Shown in pieces: positions 18,857 through 27,588 of a DNA stretch of 64,000 nucleotides. Source of the DNA: Hyphomicrobiales bacterium (lineage in GTDB: Bacteria; Pseudomonadota; Alphaproteobacteria; Rhizobiales; Aestuariivirgaceae); contig JANYLQ010000026.1 in assembly GCA_025363755.1 (NCBI GenBank), positions 1-64,000 of the forward strand. The letters are read 5' to 3'. The notes under the pieces were generated by a model. The model was not told the DNA's origin and did no database searches. It saw only the letters and a list, made by a program, of their open reading frames with translations. Both the position numbers and the translations under genes were made by a program. Positions within the stretch are counted from its first letter, which is position 1; the number at the start of each line of letters is the position of its first letter.

Positions 18857-19812
18857 CCTTCATTCTCCGCGATCGGTTCATCCACAGTCTTCACATGAAT
18901 ACGCACTTTTTTCACACGGCGGGGGTCTGATTCCATAATTTCAAATTCGAGGCCAGATGGATGCTTGATGATCTCACCGCGTGATGGAACGCGGCCCGCC
19001 ATCTCAAACACCAAGCCGCCCAATGTATCGGCTTCATCTTCTTGATCGTCGGACAGCAGATCAACTTTGAACATTTCGTCCAGTGTTGCAATGCTGATAA
19101 GTGCGCTGGCAACATATGTCACGTCATCTTGCTTGCGCAACATACCTTCTTCTGCATCGGTGTCGTGCTCGTCGGCAATGTCACCGATAATTTCTTCAAC
19201 TAAATCCTCAAGCGACACCAGTCCGTCAGTTCCGCCATATTCATCCACCACAATTGCAAGGTGGATGTGTGAAGCTTTCATTTTAATCAAAAGATCAGGC
19301 GCAGGCATTGAAGGCGGCACAAACAAAACATCGCGGATCATGCTCGGATGTTGTTTGATCGTGGATGAAAGCTCAGATGCAGCAAGCGCAATACCGACCT
19401 CTGCCGCCGATTTTGATTTCTTCTTGCCGCCCTTGGTTTTCATCCAACGCAGATAATCTTTCACGTGAATCATACCGGTAATTTCGTCAAGCGAGTCACG
19501 GTAAATTGGCATGCGCGAATGATTGGCTTCGATGAATTGCTCGAGCAGTTCACGCATTGTCGAAGTTTCGTCTGCCGCAACAATATTGGCTCGCGGCACC
19601 ATCAAATCATCAACGCGCATATCGGCAAAACCAAGCAGATTGAGCATCATCGACTTGGCATCAGAATCAAGCGCCGTAGCACCAGTTTTTTCGGCATGAC
19701 TATCAATCACACCTTCAAGACTTTCACGCAAAGCGGAATTTCCGCCAATAAATCTGCGCCTTATTTTGGATAGAAAACTTGGTCTCTTCGGGGGTAACAT
19801 TTTTAAACTCAT
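18853..19812 (-). CDS. CorC/HlyC-type CBS-domain protein
   Basis: A 319-residue cytosolic protein of the CorC/TlyC family. A pair of CBS domains (about residues 65-200, with VDDLMVPRANIVAADETSTMRELLEQF and DEYGGTDGLVSLEDLVEEIIGDI) precedes the CorC_HlyC domain that ends in RVPSRGEIIKHPSGLEFEIMESDPRRVKKVRI. No membrane DUF21 domain is present. The family is linked to magnesium and cobalt efflux; the old haemolysin label is not meaningful. Its start overlaps the ybeY stop by 4 bases, the conserved ybeZ-ybeY-corC order. Confidence 0.93.
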   Translation of the reverse strand: MSLKMLPPKRPSFLSKIRRRFIGGNSALRESLEGVIDSHAEKTGATALDSDAKSMMLNLLGFADMRVDDLMVPRANIVAADETSTMRELLEQFIEANHSRMPIYRDSLDEITGMIHVKDYLRWMKTKGGKKKSKSAAEVGIALAASELSSTIKQHPSMIRDVLFVPPSMPAPDLLIKMKASHIHLAIVVDEYGGTDGLVSLEDLVEEIIGDIADEHDTDAEEGMLRKQDDVTYVASALISIATLDEMFKVDLLSDDQEDEADTLGGLVFEMAGRVPSRGEIIKHPSGLEFEIMESDPRRVKKVRIHVKTVDEPIAENEG

Positions 19813-20270
19813 AACAGATATGGATTTTCTATGCCGAGAGTAGACAGGATTTTGATTTCTGCCGCTTCCATCACTTCTGCATCTTTATCATTCTCATGAT
19901 CATAGCCTAAAAGATGCAAAACACCATGCACGATCAAATGACAGGTGTGATCTGCCAGTGTCTTGCCAGCATCTTCCGCTTCCCGCGCGCAAGTCCCAAA
20001 GCCTAAAACAATATCACCGAGCAGGGGCAATTCTCCCGGCGGCATGGGCTGATCTTTAGGCGCAGGGAAGGACAAGACATTGGTGGGTTTATCAAACCCC
20101 CGCCATTCTTTGTTTAAATCCTGCATGGTTTCGTCATTAGAAAATAACACTGTGATGATTTTGCCTTGCTCACCCTGTGGCAAAGCAGCAGCTGCTGCTT
20201 GTTCGGCAATCATTTCCAAATTGGGTAAAACTGCCCAGCCCTCATCTTCAATCGCAATATCAAGCGGCAT
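19809..20270 (-). CDS. ybeY: Endoribonuclease YbeY
   Basis: A 153-residue metal-dependent RNase that matures 16S rRNA 3' ends and helps ribosome quality control. The metal site is H-x3-H-x5-H in HLIVHGVLHLLGYDH near residue 120. The upstream NKEWRGFDKPTNVLSFP is the family signature. It follows ybeZ by 6 bases and overlaps the corC-like gene, forming the standard operon. Confidence 0.96.
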   Translation of the reverse strand: MPLDIAIEDEGWAVLPNLEMIAEQAAAAALPQGEQGKIITVLFSNDETMQDLNKEWRGFDKPTNVLSFPAPKDQPMPPGELPLLGDIVLGFGTCAREAEDAGKTLADHTCHLIVHGVLHLLGYDHENDKDAEVMEAAEIKILSTLGIENPYLL

Positions 20271-20276
20271 GAAAAA

Positions 20277-21299
20277 TCAGACGCCGCGTGGCTTACGTTG
20301 TGCCGAAACGGCAATTCCTTTCTTGTCGTAAGCTGCAACAATGCGCCCGACCAGAGCATGGCGGACAATGTCAGTCGTGGTAAACTGTGTCACCCCAACA
20401 CCCGAAACACCGTCCAGAACCGAAAGCGCATCATCAAGTCCAGACGTCATGCCATAAGGCAAATCGATCTGTGATGGATCACCGGTAATGACCATGCGGC
20501 TGCCCTCGCCCAGTCTTGTCAAAAACATCTTCATCTGCATCGGTGTGGTATTTTGTGCTTCGTCCAAGATAATGAACGATGAAGCAAGGGTGCGTCCTCG
20601 CATAAAAGCCAAAGGCGCAATTTCGATTTGATTTTCAGCAATTGCTTTGGCCACATTGCTTTGCGGCATCATATCATAAAGCGCATCATAAAGCGGGCGG
20701 AGATAGGGATCGACTTTCTCTTTCATATCGCCGGGCAAAAAGCCCAAACGCTCACCTGCTTCAACAGCAGGGCGCGACAGAATAATCCGGTCAACTTCAC
20801 CGTTCATCAAAGCCTCAGCAGCACACGCCACAGCCAGATAAGTCTTACCAGTGCCAGCAGGCCCCACGCCAAAAACCAGCTCGTGTTTGCGGATCAACTC
20901 AATATAAGCACCTTGATTGGCCGTGCGCGCCGAAACAGTTTTGCGCCGCGTGCGAACACCACCTTCCGTGGTGTCTTTCTCATCGGCCACTTTGACCATG
21001 CGAATGGTGCCTTCAATCTCGCCTTTGGTAATGTCGCCGCCACGAGCCGCCTTGGTGTAGAGCTGCATTAATACGGCGCGCGCAAGTTCGGCATTACCAC
21101 GGTCCCCACGAATGGAAAGTCGGTTGCCGCGTGGCGTGATGGCCACACCGAGTTTTTGTTCGATCAGAGCAAGATGGGCATCATGTTCACCCATCAAAGA
21201 CGCCAGCACGCGGTTATCATCAAAAGCCAAAGACAATGTGCCATCTTCGTGATGGCTGGTTTTTTCGGCGGATTTCAAAGCGTTTGAAGTTGGGCTCAA
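20277..21299 (-). CDS. ybeZ: PhoH-family ATPase YbeZ
   Basis: A 340-residue ATPase that partners YbeY in RNA metabolism. Walker A is GPAGTGKTYLAVACAAEAL and Walker B is FIILDEAQNTTPMQMKMFLTRLG; MVITGDPSQIDLP follows. A KH-like N-terminal region at about residues 30-110 precedes the PhoH core. Length matches the family. Its start overlaps the miaB stop by 4 bases, continuing the miaB-ybeZ-ybeY-corC operon. Confidence 0.95.
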   Translation of the reverse strand: MSPTSNALKSAEKTSHHEDGTLSLAFDDNRVLASLMGEHDAHLALIEQKLGVAITPRGNRLSIRGDRGNAELARAVLMQLYTKAARGGDITKGEIEGTIRMVKVADEKDTTEGGVRTRRKTVSARTANQGAYIELIRKHELVFGVGPAGTGKTYLAVACAAEALMNGEVDRIILSRPAVEAGERLGFLPGDMKEKVDPYLRPLYDALYDMMPQSNVAKAIAENQIEIAPLAFMRGRTLASSFIILDEAQNTTPMQMKMFLTRLGEGSRMVITGDPSQIDLPYGMTSGLDDALSVLDGVSGVGVTQFTTTDIVRHALVGRIVAAYDKKGIAVSAQRKPRGV

Positions 21300-22669
21300 A
21301 TCGATGCGACTCCTTGTTGGGTTTCAGGTGTATATTGCCCCGAAAGTGAGTTCGGGCCAACAGCTAATATTTTGGCGCTAACAATCTGTGCTAAAGCGTC
21401 GCTTTGGATGTCGAGATGCACCGATTGCAGATAGGGTGACCTGCCAATCATCTGACCCTCTTGGCGACCGGGCTTCTCGATCAGCACAGGCAAAGTGAGG
21501 CCCACGCAGGTCTGGTTGAAAGCGGATTGTTGGGCACCTACCAAATTCTGCAGTCGCGCCAAGCGTTCGGATTTCACATCTTCGGGAATTTGTCTTCTGT
21601 TCTCGGCAGCGGGTGTCCCCGGACGAGGCGAATATTTGAACGAAAAAGCCGAAGCATAATTAACAGCACGAATGATATCCAAAGTTTCATCAAACTCAGC
21701 ATCTGTTTCACCGGGAAACCCGACGATAAAATCGCTTGTCAAAGCAATATTAGGGCAGGCGGAGCGCAAGCGTTCAATGATCTTCATATAATATTCAGTC
21801 GTATGTCCGCGGTTCATGGCTTTTAATACGCGGTTGGAACCAGATTGGATGGGCAAATGCAGGTAAGGCATCAGCTTGGGATTGCTGCCATGGGCTTCAA
21901 TCAAATCATCACTCATATCGCGGGGGTGGCTGGTCATGTATCTGATGCGTTGAATACCGCTGATTTGTGACAGTTCATTGATCAACGTACCAAGCCGCGA
22001 TTGAGTTCCATTAACGGCTGGGCCTCGGTAAGCATTCACATTTTGCCCAAGCAAAGTGAGTTCCCTCACACCTTGGTCAGCCAGCTTTTTTGCTTCTTCA
22101 ACAATCTGAACAACTGGCCGCGAAAATTCAGCGCCGCGCGTATAAGGCACCACGCAGAAGGTGCAGAATTTATCACAACCTTCTTGAATGGTGAGAAATG
22201 CCGTAACGCTGCGTGACGTTGGGTGACGAACCTGCTCTTGAGCTAAGCCAACAAACTTATCTGCAACTGAAAATTCAGTTTCGATAACGGCTTTACCACT
22301 TGTCTCATTCTGCTTCAAAAGTTCAGGTAGGCGGTGATAAGTTTGTGGTCCAAAAACCAGATCAACAGATTTCATACGCCTGGTAATTTCCTCGCCTTCG
22401 GCTTGCCCCACACAACCTGCCACCGCAATTTTCATCTCATGACCAAGAGCGGCACGTTCTACTTTCAGATCACGGTATCGGCCGAGCTCTGAATAAACTT
22501 TTTCAACCGCCTTTTCACGAATGTGACAGGTGTTGAGGATCACCAGATCAGCATTTTCGGCACTATCCGTTGGCGCATAGCCGAGGGGTGCGAGCACATC
22601 TTGCATGCGCTGGCTGTCATAGACATTCATCTGACATCCATAGGTTTTGACATAAACGGATTTGCTCAT
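21296..22669 (-). CDS. miaB: tRNA-2-methylthio-N6-dimethylallyladenosine synthase
   Basis: A 457-residue methylthiotransferase that adds the ms2 group to i6A37 of tRNAs. The N-terminal UPF0004 domain starts VYVKTYGCQMNVYDSQRM and supplies one iron-sulfur cluster (Cys in GCQMN, NTCHIREKA, VAGCVGQ). The radical SAM motif is CDKFCTFCVVPYTRGAEFSRP. A TRAM domain closes the protein. Length is typical. It is separated by 21 bases from plsC upstream. Confidence 0.97.
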   Translation of the reverse strand: MSKSVYVKTYGCQMNVYDSQRMQDVLAPLGYAPTDSAENADLVILNTCHIREKAVEKVYSELGRYRDLKVERAALGHEMKIAVAGCVGQAEGEEITRRMKSVDLVFGPQTYHRLPELLKQNETSGKAVIETEFSVADKFVGLAQEQVRHPTSRSVTAFLTIQEGCDKFCTFCVVPYTRGAEFSRPVVQIVEEAKKLADQGVRELTLLGQNVNAYRGPAVNGTQSRLGTLINELSQISGIQRIRYMTSHPRDMSDDLIEAHGSNPKLMPYLHLPIQSGSNRVLKAMNRGHTTEYYMKIIERLRSACPNIALTSDFIVGFPGETDAEFDETLDIIRAVNYASAFSFKYSPRPGTPAAENRRQIPEDVKSERLARLQNLVGAQQSAFNQTCVGLTLPVLIEKPGRQEGQMIGRSPYLQSVHLDIQSDALAQIVSAKILAVGPNSLSGQYTPETQQGVASI

Positions 22670-22690
22670 GGGGTTCTGCTAGCGGATTTA

Positions 22691-23443
22691 TCAGCCGCCG
22701 TGAAGCGCCTGGGCCAAACTCTTGGTAATTGTGACATGCGCCAATTTGGCCATTTCCTTGCGCGGAGCTTTGGGCAAAGCTTCGTGAAAACGAACGACAA
22801 CTTCAATCGGCCCAGCCTTCAGGGCTTCCCACAAATGCGGCACTAAATCCATATCACCATACCAAGCAAAGCTTGGTCGCTGGCGCTTGGTGAGGGGCAA
22901 ATTATAGTTACTTCTATAAGCGAGCATAATAGGTATGACCGCCACATCTAGATTTTCCGCCGACCCAAAATAAGATGACTTGAACGGCATAACGTAACAA
23001 CCATCATTGGAAGTACCTTCGGGAAACAAAACCAAAGTGTCACCTTCATGCAAGCGATCAGCGACTTCAATAGACGATTTTCCGGTGCTGTGCCGCTTGT
23101 CTCTATTCACAAAAATACAGCGCTGCAACTTGGCCATCCAACCAAACAGCGGCCATCCACCCACTTCGCGTTTTGCAATGAAGGATAGCGGCATAAGCGA
23201 ACTTAAGATTGGAATGTCGAGCCATGAGACGTGGTTGCTGACCAACAGGGCGGGCGTGATAGGCTTGAGCCCCTTAATTGTTACGGTAACTCCAAGGAGC
23301 AGGCAAAGTATACGGTGATAATAACAAGGTAATAATGTTGCAGCACGCAACCTGAAAACAACGAGAATGAGTTGAACCAGCATAAGCGGTAGGGTGAGGC
23401 ACAAAAAGCCGAGCACAATAAGACTCGCTCGCAATTGTCGCAT
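22691..23443 (-). CDS. plsC: 1-acyl-sn-glycerol-3-phosphate acyltransferase (PlsC type)
   Basis: A 250-residue membrane-bound acyltransferase making phosphatidic acid from lysophosphatidate. A hydrophobic N-terminal helix (residues 8-30) precedes the NHVSWLDIPIL catalytic H-x4-D motif, and LFPEGTSNDG is the phosphate-binding EGTS motif. The upstream stop and this ATG share a base (TGATG), so it is coupled to the tsaB-rimI fusion. Ornithine-lipid acyltransferases (OlsA) look similar and cannot be ruled out. Confidence 0.88.
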   Translation of the reverse strand: MRQLRASLIVLGFLCLTLPLMLVQLILVVFRLRAATLLPCYYHRILCLLLGVTVTIKGLKPITPALLVSNHVSWLDIPILSSLMPLSFIAKREVGGWPLFGWMAKLQRCIFVNRDKRHSTGKSSIEVADRLHEGDTLVLFPEGTSNDGCYVMPFKSSYFGSAENLDVAVIPIMLAYRSNYNLPLTKRQRPSFAWYGDMDLVPHLWEALKAGPIEVVVRFHEALPKAPRKEMAKLAHVTITKSLAQALHGG

Positions 23444-24528
23444 CAGTTCAATTGCGCACGCATAATTAGAGCGTCTTCAGTCTCGCCATTTTTGCTGGTG
23501 TAATAGCCTTTGCGTTTTCCAACTTCCAAAAACCCCGCCCGTACGTAGACCGAGAGCGCCTCTTTATTTCCAGCGGCGACCTCTAAAAACATGCTGCCGA
23601 TTTTAAATGACTTCAATAACTGTAGTGTCGTTGAAACAATCTGCAAACCTGCGCCGCGCCTCTGATAAGCAGGGTCAACACAAATCGTAATGATCTCGGC
23701 TTCGTCAGCGACTGCACGGTACATCAAAAAACCAATGGGACCGTCGTCGGATGTGGCTAGCAACGCAACGCATCCAGGGTTTGCTAAAAGCTCAGCAACA
23801 TCTTTTTCACTCCAAGCGTTTTCAAAACTTGCCGCATGAAGCTTAGCCAAGAGTCCCAAATCTTGCGATGGTGCAATTTCCAAACCAGCCAACCCACGCA
23901 ACGCATCTTTCTGTGGCTTGGCATCTGCTTCACGCAGATAAACTGGATCGGGCATTCCAACAGGGTCAGGCTGGCTTGCAGCATAGGCCGCAAATCCAAA
24001 AGCCGTTGGCAAATCAAATTGTGGTAGCCGCTTGAGATCAGAGCGGCCTGAAAGAGCAATGATCGCTTCTGCCCCTGTCCCTAATGTAAGCTGTCCGTTG
24101 CCAAGGCGGGGTAATATCTCTTGAGGTCTAAGCAGTTCAATGTCTGCTCCCGCATAAAAATAAAACAACCCGCTCATGCCAGCTTGATGCACAACGATGA
24201 TATCTGATTCAGAAACAGCCGCTTGCGTGGCAATCATCGTGTTGATGCCAAGCACCTTAATGTTGCGTGCGAGGCCCAAGGCGCGCGCAAAGCTCAAACC
24301 AACACGAATTCCGGTAAATGTTCCAGGGCCAGTCGTCACGGCAATGCGACCAAGATCACCATAGGTAATTCCAGCCTGCGCCATCACCCGCGCCACCATG
24401 TGCGGCAAAGCTTCAGCATGTCCGCGCGCCATGAGCTGTTGTTCGGCAGCCAAAACGCTTGCGGTGCTGGCGTCATAAACGCAAACCGAACAAGAAGCTA
24501 AAGCCGTATCAAGGCAGAGAAGTTTCAT
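23443..24528 (-). CDS. TsaB-RimI fusion: t6A accessory protein plus ribosomal-protein acetyltransferase
   Basis: A 361-residue fusion. Residues 1 to about 200 are TsaB (MKLLCLDTALASCSVCVYD, TGPGTFTGIRVGLSFARALGLA), the ASKHA-fold partner of TsaD in t6A37 tRNA modification. Residues about 215-361 are a GNAT domain of the RimI type (ICVDPAYQRRGAGLQIV, LEVAAGNKEALSVYVRAGFLEVGKRKGYY), which acetylates the N-terminus of ribosomal protein S18. In most bacteria these are separate adjacent genes. The frame also opens 13 codons upstream, but MKLLCLDT matches the TsaB start. The linker shows no stop or repeated start. Confidence 0.92.
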   Translation of the reverse strand: MKLLCLDTALASCSVCVYDASTASVLAAEQQLMARGHAEALPHMVARVMAQAGITYGDLGRIAVTTGPGTFTGIRVGLSFARALGLARNIKVLGINTMIATQAAVSESDIIVVHQAGMSGLFYFYAGADIELLRPQEILPRLGNGQLTLGTGAEAIIALSGRSDLKRLPQFDLPTAFGFAAYAASQPDPVGMPDPVYLREADAKPQKDALRGLAGLEIAPSQDLGLLAKLHAASFENAWSEKDVAELLANPGCVALLATSDDGPIGFLMYRAVADEAEIITICVDPAYQRRGAGLQIVSTTLQLLKSFKIGSMFLEVAAGNKEALSVYVRAGFLEVGKRKGYYTSKNGETEDALIMRAQLN

Positions 24529-24570
24529 GGCACTGGCTTTAAGGGCAAAGCCAGTCAGCGGCAACACCCG

Positions 24571-25002
24571 TCACTTTGGATGAATAACACCCTTCTTCAA
24601 AACGATATTGCCATAAAGCCGCGCCTCGCTTGTGGCGACAATAGCATAGCATTCTTTCACTCGCTTATAGAAGTCAGCGCCCACCAAAGTTGTCACGTGG
24701 CGCATGGGTTCATGGCGTTTTACGATTGTTTCAAACTCGGCAAAAATCGGCTGCATGTTTTTGGGATCGTTATTGGCCGCCGGGCGAAACGCACAGTCGG
24801 GCACCATTTCATCAAGCGGCATCACCGACAAAATTGCATCTAGAATTGCAGTGGCCGAATGGCCATCCATACGCACCAAACGTTTTGCATCTGTGTCGGC
24901 GGGATAATTGCCATCGACAATGGCGATCTCATCACCATGCCCCATGGCGCGCAAAACTTTCAAAAGTTCCGGCCCCAACAAAGGGTCAATATTTTTTAAC
25001 AT
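24571..25002 (-). CDS. FucU/RbsD-family sugar mutarotase
   Basis: A 143-residue protein resembling L-fucose mutarotase FucU, which interconverts sugar anomers. Seen are MLKNIDPLLGPELLKVLRAMGHGDEIAIVD with the catalytic-type His, and the C-terminal EARLYGNIVLKKGV motif. It starts one base after the ROK regulator stop (TAAGATG), so it is translated from the regulator transcript. Its place beside the frc-like transporter suggests it supplies the right anomer of the imported sugar; whether that sugar is fucose, fructose or ribose is not shown. Confidence 0.88.
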   Translation of the reverse strand: MLKNIDPLLGPELLKVLRAMGHGDEIAIVDGNYPADTDAKRLVRMDGHSATAILDAILSVMPLDEMVPDCAFRPAANNDPKNMQPIFAEFETIVKRHEPMRHVTTLVGADFYKRVKECYAIVATSEARLYGNIVLKKGVIHPK

Positions 25003-25003
25003 C

Positions 25004-26269
25004 TTAAACGGCCTCTTTAAATAAAACGTCTCGGTCGATTGCAAAATTTGCCATCAATGAAAGTGCAGCCCCTCCCATTGCGCGCGCATCAGCACCAATG
25101 GTTCCGGCAACAATGATAAGTGGCGCAATACCGCGCTTGTCAAGTTTGGCAAAATACTTTTGTGTCGCCGTAACAATCTGCTCACGAATAGCAACAGGCA
25201 ACGAACCATCAATGACAACAGCTTCAAAATCGATAAGCCCTGCTGCTGATAGCGCAGCGTGCGCGAGGTTTTTGCCTGTATCATCGATCCATTGCTCGAG
25301 TTCAGGGCCAAGGCCGCCCCAATCATCCGGGTTGCGGGACAATACCAATTCATCATGACCACGTGCTATCAATTGTCGTTCCAACAAATAAAGTGAAGCA
25401 TGTCTAATCAATTGTTCGCTGCCCGATTTTGCTGGCACAGGTAATGGCCCAATTGCTCCAGCACTGCCCGTGCGCCCTTGAAACAGGCTGCCATTGAGAA
25501 CAACCCCACCACCCACAAAAAAGCCAACATAGAAATAAGCAAAGTCACGGTACGTGCGACCGTGGCCAAAGAATAGTTCTGCAGCACATGCAGCACTTGC
25601 ATCATTGCAAAACATAACCGGCCAGTCGCCAAGTTTTGAAATCTCTGTTTTGATGTCGAAATTACGCCAAGCTTCGAGAACATCATGTGGTGCACCCACC
25701 TCTTCTTCCCAGTTCCAAAGTTCAAAAGGCGAAGCAATGCCAAGTCCAGAAATTCGGCTATGCAGACCAGGTGGCAAATCAACCAGAAGTTCTGCAATGC
25801 CCTTTTTTGCAAACTCAAGAAATTGTAAAGGTGTCGGAAAGTGATAGGGCTGGCGAACTATTTTGCGCACTTTTCCAGCCAGATCGAGCAAAATCAAATC
25901 GCCTGACCTTCGCCCAACTTTGAGACCAATCGAAAACGCACCGTCAGGGTTTAGAGCAAATGGAACCAGTGGCTGGCCCACCTTGCCGCGCTGTTTATCA
26001 CCGGCAAAGACCAGATCATCGCGCTCTAATTGGCGCACAATGACTGAAACCGTTTGCGCAGAAAGCCCCGTTAACCGGGCGATTTCTGCTTTTGGCAGCT
26101 GGCCATACTGTCTGATCAGTGAAAGCGCCAACCGCTCATTATAAAGGCGCATCCCGTTCTGTGTGCTGCCACGCGCAAGCGTTGGGCTGTTGCCCACGGT
26201 CTTTTCGGCTATGCCACGCTCGATGCTCACGTTGAGTTTCCCATCTGCCTGTTTAAGCGGCAGTTCCAA
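25004..26269 (-). CDS. ROK-family transcriptional regulator of the frc-like transporter
   Basis: A 421-residue ROK repressor. A winged helix-turn-helix at about residues 40-95 (ALSLIRQYGQLPKAEIARLTGLSAQTVSVIVRQLERDDLV) precedes the sugar-kinase-like ROK domain. The kinase-type zinc motif CxCGxxGC is missing, and the usual AGEIGH reads AGAIGP, so both the glutamate and the histidine of that motif are lost; this is a regulator rather than an active kinase. It is divergent from the binding-protein gene across a 45-base palindrome and cotranscribed with the mutarotase. By position it corresponds to FrcR-type repressors. Confidence 0.92.
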   Translation of the reverse strand: MELPLKQADGKLNVSIERGIAEKTVGNSPTLARGSTQNGMRLYNERLALSLIRQYGQLPKAEIARLTGLSAQTVSVIVRQLERDDLVFAGDKQRGKVGQPLVPFALNPDGAFSIGLKVGRRSGDLILLDLAGKVRKIVRQPYHFPTPLQFLEFAKKGIAELLVDLPPGLHSRISGLGIASPFELWNWEEEVGAPHDVLEAWRNFDIKTEISKLGDWPVMFCNDASAACAAELFFGHGRTYRDFAYFYVGFFVGGGVVLNGSLFQGRTGSAGAIGPLPVPAKSGSEQLIRHASLYLLERQLIARGHDELVLSRNPDDWGGLGPELEQWIDDTGKNLAHAALSAAGLIDFEAVVIDGSLPVAIREQIVTATQKYFAKLDKRGIAPLIIVAGTIGADARAMGGAALSLMANFAIDRDVLFKEAV

Positions 26270-26300
26270 TGTCTTCAGACCAGCTTCTCGTAATGAACTT

Positions 26301-26345
26301 TGTCTGTCAATAAATAAATCATTCCGATTTACTTATTGACAGACA
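26301..26345. promoter_or_regulatory. 45-bp near-perfect palindrome, probable ROK operator
   Basis: Two 20-base arms match at 19 of 20 positions around a 5-base centre (ATTCC). The outer 13 bases of each arm, TGTCTGTCAATAA and TTATTGACAGACA, are a perfect inverted repeat. It lies between the divergent ROK regulator and binding-protein genes, 31 bases from the regulator start and about 125 bases before the transporter start, and includes TTGACA on the rightward strand, a likely -35 box. This is where the repressor would be expected to bind. Confidence 0.8.
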
Positions 26346-26469
26346 CTGTTTTTTTCGGCCATGATGGAAAATGAAAAACAGAGTGCTTTCGGCACACCTG
26401 CTCTTCAAAAACGTAAAATCAGTTCGTACACGGCACCATAATGGGGCCGTATCCATGGGAGGATACCTT

Positions 26470-27483
26470 ATGAAATCAGTTTTGAAAGCTGCGCTTGTTG
26501 GCGTTGCACTTACAAGCTTTGCTTCAGTTGCATCAGCTGGCACATTGGCTTGCTTGATCACCAAGAACAATTCGAACCCTTTCTTCGTAAAAATGAAGGA
26601 AGGCGCTGCCGCTGCCGCTAAGGAAGCTGGCTTGGATTTCCAAGCTTATGCTGGCGAAAAGGACGGCGATGCTGCCCCACAAATCACTGCAATTGAAAAC
26701 TGCGTTGCTGCAGGTGCCAAGGGCATTCTGATCACTGCTTCTAACGAATCAGTTGTTCCAGCTCTGAAGGCTGCAAAAGCTGCTGGCGCTTTGGTTATCG
26801 CTCTCGATACACCATTGGCTGATGCTTCTGCACAAGACATGACATTTGCAACAGACAACTTCGAAGCTGGCACATTGATCGGTGCTTGGGCCAAGGCCAC
26901 CATGGGCGACAAGGCCGACAAAGCCATCATCGCTATGCTCGACATCAACAAGGATAACATCTCGGTTGACGTTGCGCGCGACACTGGCTTCCTTAAAGGC
27001 TTCGGCATTGAAGTTCCAGATCTCAAAGTCATGGGTTCAGAAAAGGATCCACGCGTTGTTGGTCACGAATCTTCAGGTGCAAACCCAGAAGGCGGCCAAA
27101 AATCAATGGAAACATTGCTCGCCAAGAACCCTGACATCAACGTTGTCTACACCATCAACGAACCAGCTGCTGAAGGCGCATATGCTGCACTCAAAGCTGC
27201 TGGCAAAGAAAAGCAAGCCATCATCGTTTCAGTTGACGGCGGCTGCCCTGGCATTAAGTCAGTTGCAGGCGGCGTTATCGGTGCAACGTCGCAACAATAT
27301 CCATTGTTGATGGCTGCAAAGGGCATTGAAGCGATTAAGGCATTCGCTGCTGATGGCACAAAGCCAAAGGCAACTGATGGTCTTTCATTCTTCAACACAG
27401 GTGTTAACTTGGTAACCGACAAGCCAGCTGCTGGCGTGAAGTCGATTGACTCCAAGGAAGGCACTGCAAAGTGCTGGGGCTAA
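26470..27483 (+). CDS. frcB: Sugar ABC transporter substrate-binding protein (FrcB-like)
   Basis: A 337-residue periplasmic binding protein of the ribose/fructose class. A signal peptide of about 23 residues ends ASVASA before [31 protein letters not shown]. The [24 protein letters not shown] and [27 protein letters not shown] segments are typical of cluster B sugar binders. GGAGGATACC lies before the ATG; the frame extends 33 codons upstream without resemblance. Codon use is strongly biased, as expected for an abundant protein. First gene of the frcBCAK order known from Sinorhizobium; fructose, mannose or ribose are likely ligands by homology. Confidence 0.9.
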   Translation: MKSVLKAALVGVALTSFASVASAGTLACLITKNNSNPFFVKMKEGAAAAAKEAGLDFQAYAGEKDGDAAPQITAIENCVAAGAKGILITASNESVVPALKAAKAAGALVIALDTPLADASAQDMTFATDNFEAGTLIGAWAKATMGDKADKAIIAMLDINKDNISVDVARDTGFLKGFGIEVPDLKVMGSEKDPRVVGHESSGANPEGGQKSMETLLAKNPDINVVYTINEPAAEGAYAALKAAGKEKQAIIVSVDGGCPGIKSVAGGVIGATSQQYPLLMAAKGIEAIKAFAADGTKPKATDGLSFFNTGVNLVTDKPAAGVKSIDSKEGTAKCWG

Positions 27484-27510
27484 TAGCTCTCTAAAATAGA
27501 CTTGACGAAG

Positions 27511-27538
27511 CGAAGGGCGACGATATTGTCGCCCTTCG
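27511..27538. promoter_or_regulatory. Intercistronic hairpin between frcB and frcC
   Basis: Perfect 11-base arms CGAAGGGCGAC and GTCGCCCTTCG around a 6-base loop, 27 bases after the frcB stop. No U-run follows, so it is not a classic terminator. Such hairpins after binding-protein genes protect the upstream mRNA and reduce read-through, giving more binding protein than permease. Confidence 0.8.
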
Positions 27539-27588
27539 TATATAAAGCCCACAAAGAGGCCACGGCAATTGAGGGATGGGAGCAAAGT

